A stretch of DNA of 64,000 bases from Saposhnikovia divaricata (lineage: Eukaryota > Streptophyta > Magnoliopsida > Apiales > Apiaceae): contig CM071598.1 of assembly GCA_036435485.1 (NCBI GenBank), positions 139,666,148-139,730,147 on the forward strand. Direction: 5' to 3'. The translations under genes were made by a program, and so were the position numbers. Below, one piece after another: positions 10,316 to 19,719 of this stretch. Position 1 is the stretch's first letter. Every line of letters begins with the position of its first letter. Below the pieces are notes generated by a model, which saw only the letters and a program-made list of their open reading frames with translations, had not been told where the DNA came from and ran no database searches.

Positions 10316-11737
10316 TGTTTTCACAAAATCACGCAAGTGCACGTGGTCACAAGTAATATTCGATAAGTTAAGTTCGTTCCCACAGAGACTGGCTATTTCT
10401 ATGTAAATATGCTCAAGCAACAATGTATGATCAATTTCAATTGCTTAGACAAGAAACAAATTTGGGTTTGTAATTATCTAGATTAACTTTGAAACAAATT
10501 AACAAACTAAGAATTAATTAACTAACGAGAAATAAAATCGAATTACGTCTGCAAGAGTAACATGGGATCCTAACTTCATTAAATACTTCGCTTAGATCTG
10601 ACGCCTTTAATCACTATATGCAATGGTTATGATATCTGATCGGACAACACGAAACAAGTATACGCTACTTCTCAGTATACGAATACCAAACTAAACATAC
10701 ATCCACAAAAGAGATAGAAGATGAATAGACACTAATTATGCTTAGACCCTATATCTCTATAAGATTTGAAAACATAACGATTGAAGAACAAGTTGTCTAT
10801 TAAGATCACATAGGGGAGCATAATATCTCTATTTACACTACAAATCATGATGTTTAAACATCAACCTATCCTATGCTAGCATGGCAAGTTCTAAATCTCA
10901 AGATCCGCTCTCGCTTCACAAGAGATTAACAAATTAGATGTTCGCGACGCATCTATCAATTAAGCATAACCATACGAGGATATCAAATATACATCACACA
11001 CAGATCTTTAAAGCATCAAGATACTAAGCTCCATAAATAAATCCGTTAGAATCCCATGACAACGATTAGTTCAAAATTGAACCTCTCGTCATCATGGGAT
11101 CAAGTGAAACCATGATAATAAAACAAGATCTGAATAATAATAATAATGCTAGTGTTTCTAAGTAATGATCTGAATTACAAGGGTAGGATATGTTTATATA
11201 GGCCCTAAAAGTATTTTCCAGCAAGAAAAGTCCAAAAATACAACTTAAAATCGAAATAGGAGAAATTCAGGATTTTTTTCCAGCGTGTTGCAGCGCACCC
11301 TGCGCAGTAGCAGCGCATTCTGCGCTGTTGGTCACTGTTCACTTTTGCAGAAAATCTTCTCCTCTTCGCGTGGACTACTTACGGGCCTTAAACGGACTTA
11401 TAGAACTCCAGAAATGGCCAAAACAGTGTAGACTGCGCAACCTACCGGCAAATCCGAATTTTCCACAATTTGCTCATTTCTCATCCGATTCTTTTGTCAC
11501 TTCCCGTTCTTCAATTCCCTTGGCTTATAATCAACAAGGTAGCATAAGTAAAGCTTCCATTCTTCATTCCAAGCTCAAATTACAATTCCAAAATCAATGG
11601 AAATCTTCAACCCTAACCGATGGAAACAATCCTGCACAACTACACAAAACACATTAAAACTACCACAAACTTGAGACCAAGTCAATCAATTTATGCCGAT
11701 ATGGAACGTTCCAAGTGGATATAAAATCCACTTATCA
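10316..11737 (-). repeat. 5' LTR of element E
   Basis: On the minus strand it starts TGATAAGTGGATTTT (a start shared by many Tat/Athila LTRs) directly at the TSD and ends GTGAAAACA before the PBS, 1,422 bp in all. A TATATAAACA box at 11191-11200 marks the likely promoter. The half from 11094 to 10351 is duplicated in inverted orientation at 1882-2625. Confidence 0.8.
11191..11200 (-). promoter_or_regulatory. TATA box in element E LTR
   Basis: TATATAAACA on the minus strand, preceded by GGCC, is the only strong TATA-like motif in the LTR. Transcription would start roughly 30 bp downstream. Confidence 0.45.
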
Positions 11738-12293
11738 GCGTCCTATACAATATTTTTCAGAATTTGCATGACCAAGTTTTTGATTTTGTTCAATTGGTAA
11801 AATTGCAGGATTAGCACCCAACAAAACTGCTTTAGAAATAATATCAAGAGCGTACTTTTTTTCACATAAGAATAATCCTTGTGGAATACGAGCCACCGCA
11901 ATACCCAAAAAATACTTTAACACCCCAAGATCTTTCACAAGAAAAGAAGAACAAAGATAATTTTTAAACATCTTTAATGCATGGGAATCACTTCTAGAAA
12001 TAACCCAGTCATCAACATAGACAAGCACATTTATTTGCACACCACCTTTTGTATAAGTAAAAAGTGAATGACCAGAATCAGATTGCATGAATCCATACTC
12101 CTTTAAAGCTAACAAGTTTATCAGACCAACGACGAGGTGACTGTCTTAATCCATATATTGACTTACGAAGATGACAAACCATACATGGTTTCGAAGATTT
12201 AAATTCATGCGGAAGTTTTATATATACTTACTCATCAAGATCACCGTGTAAGATAGCGTTTTGGACATCCATTTGATGTAATTCCCAATTTTT
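11738..12293 (-). pseudogene. copia B: reverse transcriptase fragment
   Basis: The minus strand encodes copia RT motifs in order: WELHQMDVQNAILHGDLDE (motif A, catalytic Asp present), KSIYGLRQSPRRW, VLVYVDDWVISRSD (YVDD box) and VKDLGVLKYFLGIAVAR. A stop in the LDE region and a frameshift before the YVDD part break it. It ends at the element E TSD, and its RNase H half continues at 1876. On the right, homology stops abruptly near 12293, so the gag-integrase part of copia B is missing. Confidence 0.85.
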
Positions 12294-12650
12294 TTGATGC
12301 TGCTGTTAGTCATAGAGGCATGTCTTTAACTATCTAATAAAAAGCCTAATTATTTGTAATGCTTTGCATTACTTACATGACCCCTTAACTAGGAAACCCC
12401 TTTTAGTTAGATTTTCTACTTGTAAATTATACTTGTAAAGGGCACCAACTTCACTAGTGTAATTGTACAAATCAAAGTCATGAAATAATGCTTGAAAGAA
12501 GATCCATGGATCATGCCTCAAATTTGGAAAAGAAGGCTGAAGAATTAAACATAGGTGAAGATGAAGAATGGAAATTTGCTTAAGTAAAAATTTGAGAAGT
12601 AATTTGGTCTATTCGAGGAGTTGCCAAAATCATTCATAACACACACTTCT
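12294..12650. other. Unassigned sequence between copia B and D'
   Basis: No coding motif, LTR terminus or tandem repeat is recognised. From about 12480 the sequence takes on the Glu/Lys-rich coding style of the D' env-like ORF (for example EKKAEELNIGEDEEW on the + strand), so part of it may be decayed D' coding sequence. Confidence 0.35.
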
Positions 12651-13812
12651 CTTCCAGAGTCAAACACTAATATTTCTTTGCAGCCTGCAACTCAAACAAT
12701 TGAGGAGCATGGTTTTGATCATTAAGGATTCTCTTCCCTTGATAATCCAAAAAACTCAAGTGACTTGGTGCATGACACCTTGTTCACCACCCAGGAACCA
12801 CATCTAGTTGGTGAGGGAGTGCATGCTGGGGCACATCCTGATGACACCAACATAAACATAGAGGATTCACTAGTTTTTACTAGAGACTCTTTGCCAGTGT
12901 CTCTAATCTCTCATGCAGAGTTGGAAGTGCCTTCACAGGCCCATAGAGTTAATGATGTAATTCATCCCACTAGTGTAGAGACAACATTATACTCTACAGC
13001 AATTCCAATGCTGGGTTCTTTGAACCCAGAGTCAATCATCCGATTGCAGAAGTTTCACCTACAACTGAGGAGCCTAGCTCTAGCTCTCACTTGGCTCAGT
13101 CCACCTTTTCTCAATGGCTGAGGCCTGTGCAACATGACAGTGCCTCAGGATCATCATTAGTTCCATCACTATTGACGGATGAAGAACTTCATTGCTTAAA
13201 TGTGGAACAGATTGATGAGATCTCAAAAATAGCCTAACATTTGCTAACCTGAAACCTACCTAATGCTACCTATGAAGCCATTCTTCTATGTCATAAAGAA
13301 GATTTGGAGAAACAAGTGAAAAGATTGTGGATGAAGCAGAAAGGGATGGTAATGTAGATGAATGGCTAAATAGTGCAGGGATAATGAGCTTAGAAGGTGC
13401 ACTCAAATACATAAGGGAGGAGTATCTGGTGACTTTGGGCTCAAATGCAAAGAATCTTTCCCCTATAGAGGTATTAGATGCTGTAAATAATGCCTACAAT
13501 GGAACTCTTAAGGTTGATTACTATCTTGGAAAGGGAGTCAAATCAGAAATATCTAACATCACTACTGAAACTACTAGTCAATTAGTGAATTCAAGTCCAG
13601 ATTCACTACTGAGTTTCCTAAAGTAGATTATGTTGTAAAGGATGTAAGAGAGTGCAAGAAAATTCGCAACAATCAAGATGTGAGTATGGCCTACATGAAA
13701 GATGGCTTCACTAAGCTTGTAACACAAGTAATAAACCAGACTGCTCAAACAAATGAAACCAATTCCATGGTCAATGTTATTTGGAGAAACCAGTATGGAG
13801 ACAAGTTACTTG
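12651..13812 (+). pseudogene. D': env-like (third) ORF of a SIRE-like copia, upstream part
   Basis: Broken + strand frames encode a hydrophilic Ser/Glu-rich protein (LVHDTLFTTQEPHLVGEGV, then EISNITTETTSQLVNSS and VDYVVKDVRECKKIRNNQDV). Frameshifts lie near 13030 and 13600 and a stop near 13237. The frame continues after CACTA-2 at 17694. Position and style match the extra ORF lying 3' of pol in SIRE/Maximus elements, and the sequence downstream ends in that family's polypurine tract and LTR. No enzyme domain is present. Confidence 0.6.
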
Positions 13813-14115
13813 CACTGGTACAAAAATGACTTTATACGTCGGTTAAATAGGTCTTATATGTCGGTTAAATGGCGACGTATGGAGGGGCGACGTATAAAGT
13901 CATGAGTTTTTTACGTCGGGTAAAAAGCCAACGTAAAAAGTAGAATATACGTTGGTCTAAAGGCGACGTAAAAAACCTAAAAGCCGACGTATATAAGTCA
14001 TGGAAGCCGACGTATAAAGAAAAACAACCGACATATAAAGTATGTTAACCGACGTATATTGTTTATCCTTTTATGTCGGTTCATTAAAACAGCCGACGTA
14101 TATTGTCAAATAAAA
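13813..14115. repeat. CACTA-2 left terminal and subterminal repeats
   Basis: The terminus is followed by about ten copies of the TATACGTCGG/CCGACGTATA motif in both orientations. The motif contains two CpGs and a near-palindromic core, and its sequence is unrelated to the CACTA-1 subterminal motif. Confidence 0.8.
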
Positions 14116-14429
14116 AAGAAAAAAAATAATTTTATTATTTCTCTATATTTGAAAAGCTATTGTACAATTAAAAACCTGCTCCAACCAAACTTTTGTACAA
14201 CCAAGAATCAATAACAAACAAAATTTCCCAACTTTCAAATTCAATATGAACACAATCATGATTTAATTACATAATCGTCAGTACTTACACAAGAAAAAAT
14301 ACATTTACAATGTTTAGAAATTCTCAATCAAAAGCTGAACCCTTAGTTTGGTCCATGGGTTTTACGAAATTCAAGTACTTAAACATGTCTACTTGTCTAA
14401 ACAAGTACAGACTGAAGTCTTAAAATAAA

Positions 14430-14850
14430 CTAAGAATGAACATTAATTCCATGAGCATGAAGTGAATTAGTTATTGTCTGACCATCCATTGGTGAAACCT
14501 CAAGTGAGCACCGATCTTTATTAAATTTCGAAAGCACCACATCTCTAAGGTACAAACTCGTTTTCCTCACATTTTCTTCATATGCCTCACTTTCCTGATA
14601 TTTTACAATAATAGACACAGTAATAGCATGAGGATGATACACATAGATCTCTGAATACATTTATAAATCAAATTGTTATATAAATTACCTCATTGCTCCC
14701 AGCTAACTTGAAATAAGTAAATACATTATGATTAAAAAGAATATCCTCGCACATTTTATCTGTTCCAGCATCATGTCCAGAGCCACATTCCTCAGCAGCA
14801 GCCTTTTCACTTTCAGGCATATTATGTGGGGAGCAATATAGAATATTAAT
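14430..14850 (-). pseudogene. Captured CLU (clustered mitochondria, FRIENDLY-type) gene fragment in CACTA-2
   Basis: Two minus-strand exons are seen. The upstream one (about 14850-14689) encodes ILFNHNVFTYFKLAGSNE and ends GAG/GTAATT. The downstream one (14596-14430) follows an ATATCAG acceptor and encodes EENVRKTSLYLRDVVL, then CSLEVSPMDGQTITNSLHAH, ending GINVHS-stop. This matches the CLU central domain region around SPMDGQTLTEALHAHGINVRYIG of plant clustered-mitochondria proteins, which act in mitochondrial distribution. Only a small internal part of a very large host gene is present. Confidence 0.8.
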
Positions 14851-15011
14851 ATACTTCGACATCAATTTCAAAAGAAGCAGATGACACATATAATGAGTAA
14901 AGGACCAAAAAAAAGATTGGCCCCCAAGTTGCTTTCAAAATTTGACACGATTAGCACAATTTGACATGCCCAAAATATTTTATCTTATGAATCATGCAAC
15001 GATATTATTAC

Positions 15012-15108
15012 CTCTCTAACCTCCTCAACAGCACAGTAAGCCTTGGTAGGTATTCCTAACTCCTTGGGTTGCACATCTATGATAGCTAATACAGGATTTG
15101 GAACATAA
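15012..15108 (-). pseudogene. RPN8: Captured RPN8 (26S proteasome lid subunit) exon, second block
   Basis: The minus-strand exon, after an ATCATAG acceptor, encodes VPNPVLAIIDVQPKELGIPT then KAYCAVEEVRE and ends at GAG/GTAATA. This is the segment after the MPN domain core of RPN8/PSMD7, where plants normally have KAYYAVEEVKE. Intron borders are retained, so the copy was captured as genomic DNA. It has no flanking exons that would let it encode a protein. Confidence 0.88.
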
Positions 15109-15903
15109 CTATGATAACAAGAACTTCGTAATTAAAAACTATACAGCAGAATAAGGACAAAGCAGAATAAGGACAGCACAATTTAAAGAGAACGTTAAGA
15201 GACATTCCACAATTATAAGTGGTTCCAATCATAAAATGTTCTCAATATGGGACTGGCACAGAAAAGGCTACAAGTGAAGGTGACTAAACCAAAGGTCAGG
15301 TTTTACATCCCTCTTCTCTCAAGTAAAGTATAGCTTCTCTGAATGGAAATTTCACTCCCAGATGCTTGTATAATAATATTTGAACTTTTTACTAGACCTG
15401 AAGCTCATCTTGTTGCAGCCAACAGAAAGATCTTACATAATATACATATTGCATATAATAATACATATCCGAACTTTGACTAAAAGAGATTAAATCTCAA
15501 CATTCATATCAAAACAATAAAGCTATAAAAACATATAAGATTTTAATCGTACATGAACTATTACAGCTGCTCAAACCACACAACTGTTACAAAAACAGCA
15601 GAATATCACTTTAAATGGAATGTGGAAATAAGATCATAGTTATTATGGCCTATTTATATAGTGTGTTTTATTAGTATGAAGCTCCATACCCTTTGACGAA
15701 CAAACAAATTACACGGTTCTTACTCATTAAATAAACCATGACCGTCCAAATCTTTTTCGCGCAGCTTAGGGCATGTACTATACTACCCAATAACATGCTC
15801 CTTTGCTGCGATGATTTTCTATAATTTAGACAATGGCATGGCTGACAAATTCTTAAGAAAATGTAGACAATGCATCAATGAGTTACTAAGACGAGATGTA
15901 GTA

Positions 15904-15997
15904 CCATTTATTCTCTTGAACATAGAAAACATTGCCTCGTGATAATTATAGTCAAGAAACCATATGCTTGGATCTTTATCATCTTCTTCAAAGGGCA
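15904..15997 (-). pseudogene. RPN8: Captured RPN8 exon, first block (MPN domain)
   Basis: After a TTTTGTAG acceptor the minus strand encodes VPFEEDDKDPSIWFLDYNYH then EAMFSMFKRIN and a GT donor. This is a very conserved part of the RPN8 MPN domain (usually WFLDHNYHE). The intervening exon carrying the HVVGWYSTGP segment is not evident between this block and 15108. The block order and orientation match the host gene, and the 94-bp length suits one exon. Confidence 0.9.
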
Positions 15998-17210
15998 CTA
16001 CAAAATCAAGATAAGACCAATCAGAAAGATAAATAAGCAATTTTGTCACGACTTTTTCCACTCAAGAAAGTAACAATCTAGGCCTTTGTAAACGAGCAAC
16101 TTTGTTCCAATCGCTTGATGTACTCACGATGTGTTACGTTCAACCATATGGTAATTTTTAGCTTAATTACCCTGCATTTCTAAATGTTAAATTTACTCTT
16201 TAGTTCAATCATAAATTACTTTTTAGCAATCCCCACATTGCTTGGCGGGTTTTTGCAACTTGTAATCCTTAAAAAAATCAATATTTGGAAAGCTGGATGC
16301 ATTCTGAATCAATTAAGTTTAAAGTACTGAAAGTAGTATATTTGATTGTAGAAAATCCACAACCTTCTTCATAAATAAAAGGGCATGGTATTTTACAAGA
16401 ATAAAAAAATAAAGCAGAACAATCTGCTCCAACTTGGCTTGGGAGATTTCAGGTATATTTGACCAATTCTTTCTAAAGATTAAATAGCTTAAACCCAACA
16501 ATACATACTAAACTATTTATCCCCCACACCAAAGTTCTATAAATCTAATATACAATATCTCGATCACCAAATGACTTAAATATAGAAAGTTACTATATAT
16601 ACAAGCACAAAGTCAAAACTATGAAAATATAACAGAGTTCATCAATAATTGCCACCCACCTCATTCATTCTCGTAAAAAAACTACAGTTGTAATTCAGTG
16701 ATTTGATATGTACTAAAGAAGGTAAGAACAAGAGGAAGACTCCACAACAATTATAACTTAAGCAGTTATACCACACCTCATGCCACACAATAGCTTCTAA
16801 AAGAGAAGCTAAACTTTCATCTACATAATGAAATCTGCACTAACACATTAATAATACAAAAAAAAACAGAACTCCAAGAGAGAGAGATTATTTCACATAT
16901 ATGCATAGAGAGGAGGGTGGGTGCGAGAGAGGGAGAGTGAGATTATACAGCTTCTCCGTAATCGCCTTCTTCGTGCCAATGACTTTACCATTGAGTCTCA
17001 TATGCTTTTCTTCATTCAATAGCTTCTCTATTATCGATTCTCAATCACCCACACCTTCCTGTAAATCACGATTTAGAACCAAAATCAGTTAGTATACAGA
17101 TATACATATACAGTGACATTTAAATTGATAGGATTGGGAATTTACTATCTTTGAAATTGGAGTGAGATTAAGAAATTTAATGTGTGCGATTGAGAGACTA
17201 TGAAACCCTA

Positions 17211-17266
<56 letters not shown>

Positions 17267-17340
17267 AGAGCGGGTTGATTTTGGGGATAGTGGAGAGCAA
17301 TAGGGAAATAAAGAGTGAAGTACGTTCGGGTTCAAATGTT
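15998..17340. other. CACTA-2 interior with no recognised gene
   Basis: AT-rich sequence without a recognisable frame. It may include introns or the leader of the captured RPN8 gene. A (GA)n microsatellite lies at 17213-17264, and a TATGAAACCCTAAG leader-like stretch is next to it. Confidence 0.4.
17213..17264. repeat. (GA)n microsatellite
   Basis: About 26 uninterrupted GA dinucleotides inside CACTA-2. Confidence 0.95.
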
Positions 17341-17693
17341 TTACACGTCTGTTGATAAAAAGAGACAATTTTATACGTCGGAGTATAAGAAGGCTGATGT
17401 AAAAAGAATCTATATACGTCGCCTTTTCCTCAACCGACGTATATAATAGCATTATATATGTCACCTTTTCCTCAACCGACGTATATAGTAGCATTATACA
17501 CGTCGCCTTTTCCTCAATCGACGTATAAAATTATCATATACGTCGGCTTTTTCTCGAGCCGACGTGAAAAAGGTTTAAAAATGTAAATATACGTCACCTT
17601 TAGGCAGAACCGACGTATATAAGTGTTTTATACGTCGCCTTTGGGCGGAACCGACGTATAATAGGCGACGTAAAAATCATTTTTGTACTAGTG
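17340..17693. repeat. CACTA-2 right subterminal and terminal repeats
   Basis: Repeated modules of about 40-50 bp, for example TATACGTCGCCTTTTCC followed by CAACCGACGTATA, lead to the terminus TCATTTTTGTACTAGTG. This array is longer and more regular than the left one. Confidence 0.85.
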
Positions 17694-18060
17694 CTGATGA
17701 TGTGCCAATTCACCAATTGTGTAAATAGGAAGTGGAGAGTCTCCAAGAACAATCACTTTCTTCCTCCATGACTGCACATTTGATGAATAAAGTGGACAAT
17801 TTAGAGAAAGAAGTGAGTTCTCTAAAAACTGAAAATTCTGAGCTCAAGCAGTCTATCAATCTTCTCAACTCTAAGTTGGATACTCAAGCTAGTGCCACCA
17901 CTAAGGTACTCTTAGTTCAACAACAGATGCTTGCCTCCATGATGAAACATATGGGGCTCTCTCTTCTTAAAGATGCAACTCCTAAGACCTCTGTGTCTGA
18001 CAACAAGCCTAAAGGGGAGGAGAAGGCCTAGGTTTCACACCAAGTAGCTGACAAGTCTAA
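17694..18060 (+). pseudogene. D': env-like ORF, coiled-coil part after CACTA-2
   Basis: The frame resumes after CACTA-2 with ADDVPIHQLCK and a stop. It then encodes a strong heptad pattern (MNKVDNLEKEVSSLKTENSE, KQSINLLNSKLDTQ) and a Lys/Glu-rich tail (KPKGEEKA). A coiled coil near the C-terminus is a known feature of the extra ORF of SIRE-type elements. The coding style then fades before the copia C LTR. Confidence 0.6.
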
Positions 18061-18137
18061 AAAAATTGAAACCAAAGCCAAAGCAAGGCTGGGGAACCCC
18101 TTGTATTTGAAGAAATTTACGGATGAGCGGAAGTGTG

Positions 18138-19705
18138 ATATAACATTTATTCCGTAAAAACCATGTAGCGCACATATAGAAAATCATGTAAAATAAGAGA
18201 GCGGAGGAATTGTAACCATACCTTGAAAATCGATGCTTTATAAAATTGGTTGCTAGCAGTTGCTTCTCAGAGTGTGAAGCACTCTACCGGTATCCGCCAA
18301 GATTGATCCTTCGATGAAGCTTTTATAAAGATGGAGCTTTATAAAAATGGCACCCTTATTCTTTTGAGAGAGAGAGAGAGAGAGAGAGATGAAGAAGAGA
18401 GGGTGGCAACTAGGTTTTTCACAAAAAACAATTTTGCATACAAAACACCTTCACATCTCATTCTATATATAGGGCTCAACTAGGTTTTAGTATAATTAAT
18501 ATATCAATATATATTATTATATAAATCCCACACTTTATCTTATAAAATGTTTAAATAATAATTAAAACTATTTTAATCATTATTATTTTTTTTAAATCTT
18601 TAGAAAACAACTTGCTCTCTCAAAATACCTTCATCAATAAATTAATCTTTTTATGGTGTGACCCTGTAGGTTCAATTTTAAGCCGGTAGTAGAAATAAAT
18701 AATAATAAACTTTTATTTGTTATTTATATGAATTATAAAATTCATTAAACATAATTAACTGATTAAATATATTTATTCTACATCGTGAGTGATGCTTCTC
18801 AACATATCGCGACTATCCGGATAATATGAATTCATTGCTTAGAATACCAAGAACCTATCAGTGACTAGTTACCGTACAATTAATTCCTTCTACCATTACA
18901 ATATCCCGATTAAATACAAGGCATGGATCTCGTGTCAGGCCTATCAAATTTAATTATATGATTTCTTATTCATAATGCAAAGTTCATATTAATGCAAATT
19001 AGAAACTCCTTTCTAATTTCATACACTCTGGCCAGAGATACCAGAACTCGCATACTAAGAATAACATAGGATATTCTCTTCCTATACTAAAAGAGGTAGA
19101 TCCTCTATTGATGTTAACTATCTCCATACACAAATCCCTATGCCCAGAATAGACCTAATAGATGTCCTTGAGACTAAGGATTAAACCAAAGCACAGTTCA
19201 TTATATACAAGATAACTTTAACGATCTCAAGTCTAAGGACACTTGTACAACTATCACTCAGTGAATCACTATTGACACGTGAGTAATCTCCATTAGTTGT
19301 CCAATTTATCGAGTCATGTTCAGTGAACTTATTCCCTAATAAGCTCCTACATACTAGCTATAGTGTCACCACATAAATGCTATGAGAACAGACATCCTCC
19401 TGAAGGGAGCAAGCATAGTATGTACCAATCTTTGCGGATTCACTAACTTTCAATTAGTTATCCTATGATCAGGAACTGTTTAAGTCTAGAGTTATCATCT
19501 TCTAGATCTCACTATTACAATCTCATTATAATTCTAGAAGCTTTACTCTAAACTATGGAACATCTAATTTAAAACACTTTAAATAGATAAAGCCCGTAAT
19601 AAAACCAAAACAAGTCTTTTATTAATATTAATGAAATCAAATAAGAATACAAGAAAGTTCCTCCTAACTCATCGTACATGATTGGATTTAGGACAAACAC
19701 TTGCA
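18138..19705 (-). repeat. 3' LTR of copia C
   Basis: On the minus strand it starts TGCAAGTGTTTGTCC directly after the tract CAAGTGGGAGAT and ends near GTTATATCA, about 1.57 kb. The left boundary is approximate (18115-18140). A (GA)n run at 18366-18389 lies inside. No matching 5' LTR is found to the right of the copia C gag. Confidence 0.6.
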
Positions 19706-19717
19706 ATCTCCCACTTG
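19706..19717 (-). other. Polypurine tract of copia C
   Basis: CAAGTGGGAGAT on the minus strand lies between the RNase H end and the LTR, as in Tork/Angela-type copia elements. Confidence 0.75.
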
Positions 19718-19719
19718 AA

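Larger units (their letters stand above)
1882..11737 (-). mobile_element. Element E: Tat/Athila-like gypsy retrotransposon, gag-only, inserted in copia B
   Basis: The 9,856-bp insertion is flanked by perfect 5-bp TSDs GCGTC (1877-1881 and 11738-11742), and the copia B pol frame is continuous across it. On the minus strand it has a 5' LTR (10316-11737), a PBS starting TGGCGCCGCTGCC, a gag-like ORF split by CACTA-1, and a long non-coding 3' part with the AAGTTTGGGGG blocks typical of Tat/Athila elements. No protease, RT or integrase is visible, so it is non-autonomous. The left terminus is not a normal 3' LTR but a 744-bp inverted copy of part of the LTR. Without CACTA-1 it is about 4.9 kb. Confidence 0.85.
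13813..17693. mobile_element. CACTA-2: CACTA transposon with captured RPN8 and CLU exons
   Basis: The termini are CACTGGTACAAAAATGA on the left and, inverted, CACTAGTACAAAAATGA on the right. The flanking triplets TTG (13810-13812) and CTG (17694-17696) differ by one base. They fit a slightly decayed 3-bp TSD, and removing the element and one triplet keeps the D' frame. Arrays of CCGACGTATA in both orientations fill both ends. The interior holds minus-strand exons of a proteasome RPN8 gene and a CLU-family gene. No transposase frame is visible. Confidence 0.88.

Noticed and set aside
10316..11094. A separate 780-bp LTR ending at TGATGACG, with 11095-11737 as unrelated flank
   Set aside because: The TSD GCGTC lies at 11738, not at 11095, and 11731-11737 gives a proper TGATAAG terminus, so the full 1,422 bp is the LTR.
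1882..11737. Large inverted repeats as TIRs of a Mutator-like DNA transposon
   Set aside because: The right copy is only part of a longer LTR, a PBS and gag-like ORF follow it, and the TSD is 5 bp rather than about 9 bp, so it is an LTR element with an aberrant end.
17198..17494. 98-codon minus-strand frame with repeated LLYTSVEEK
   Set aside because: It arises from the CACTA-2 subterminal repeats and the (GA)n run, not from a gene.
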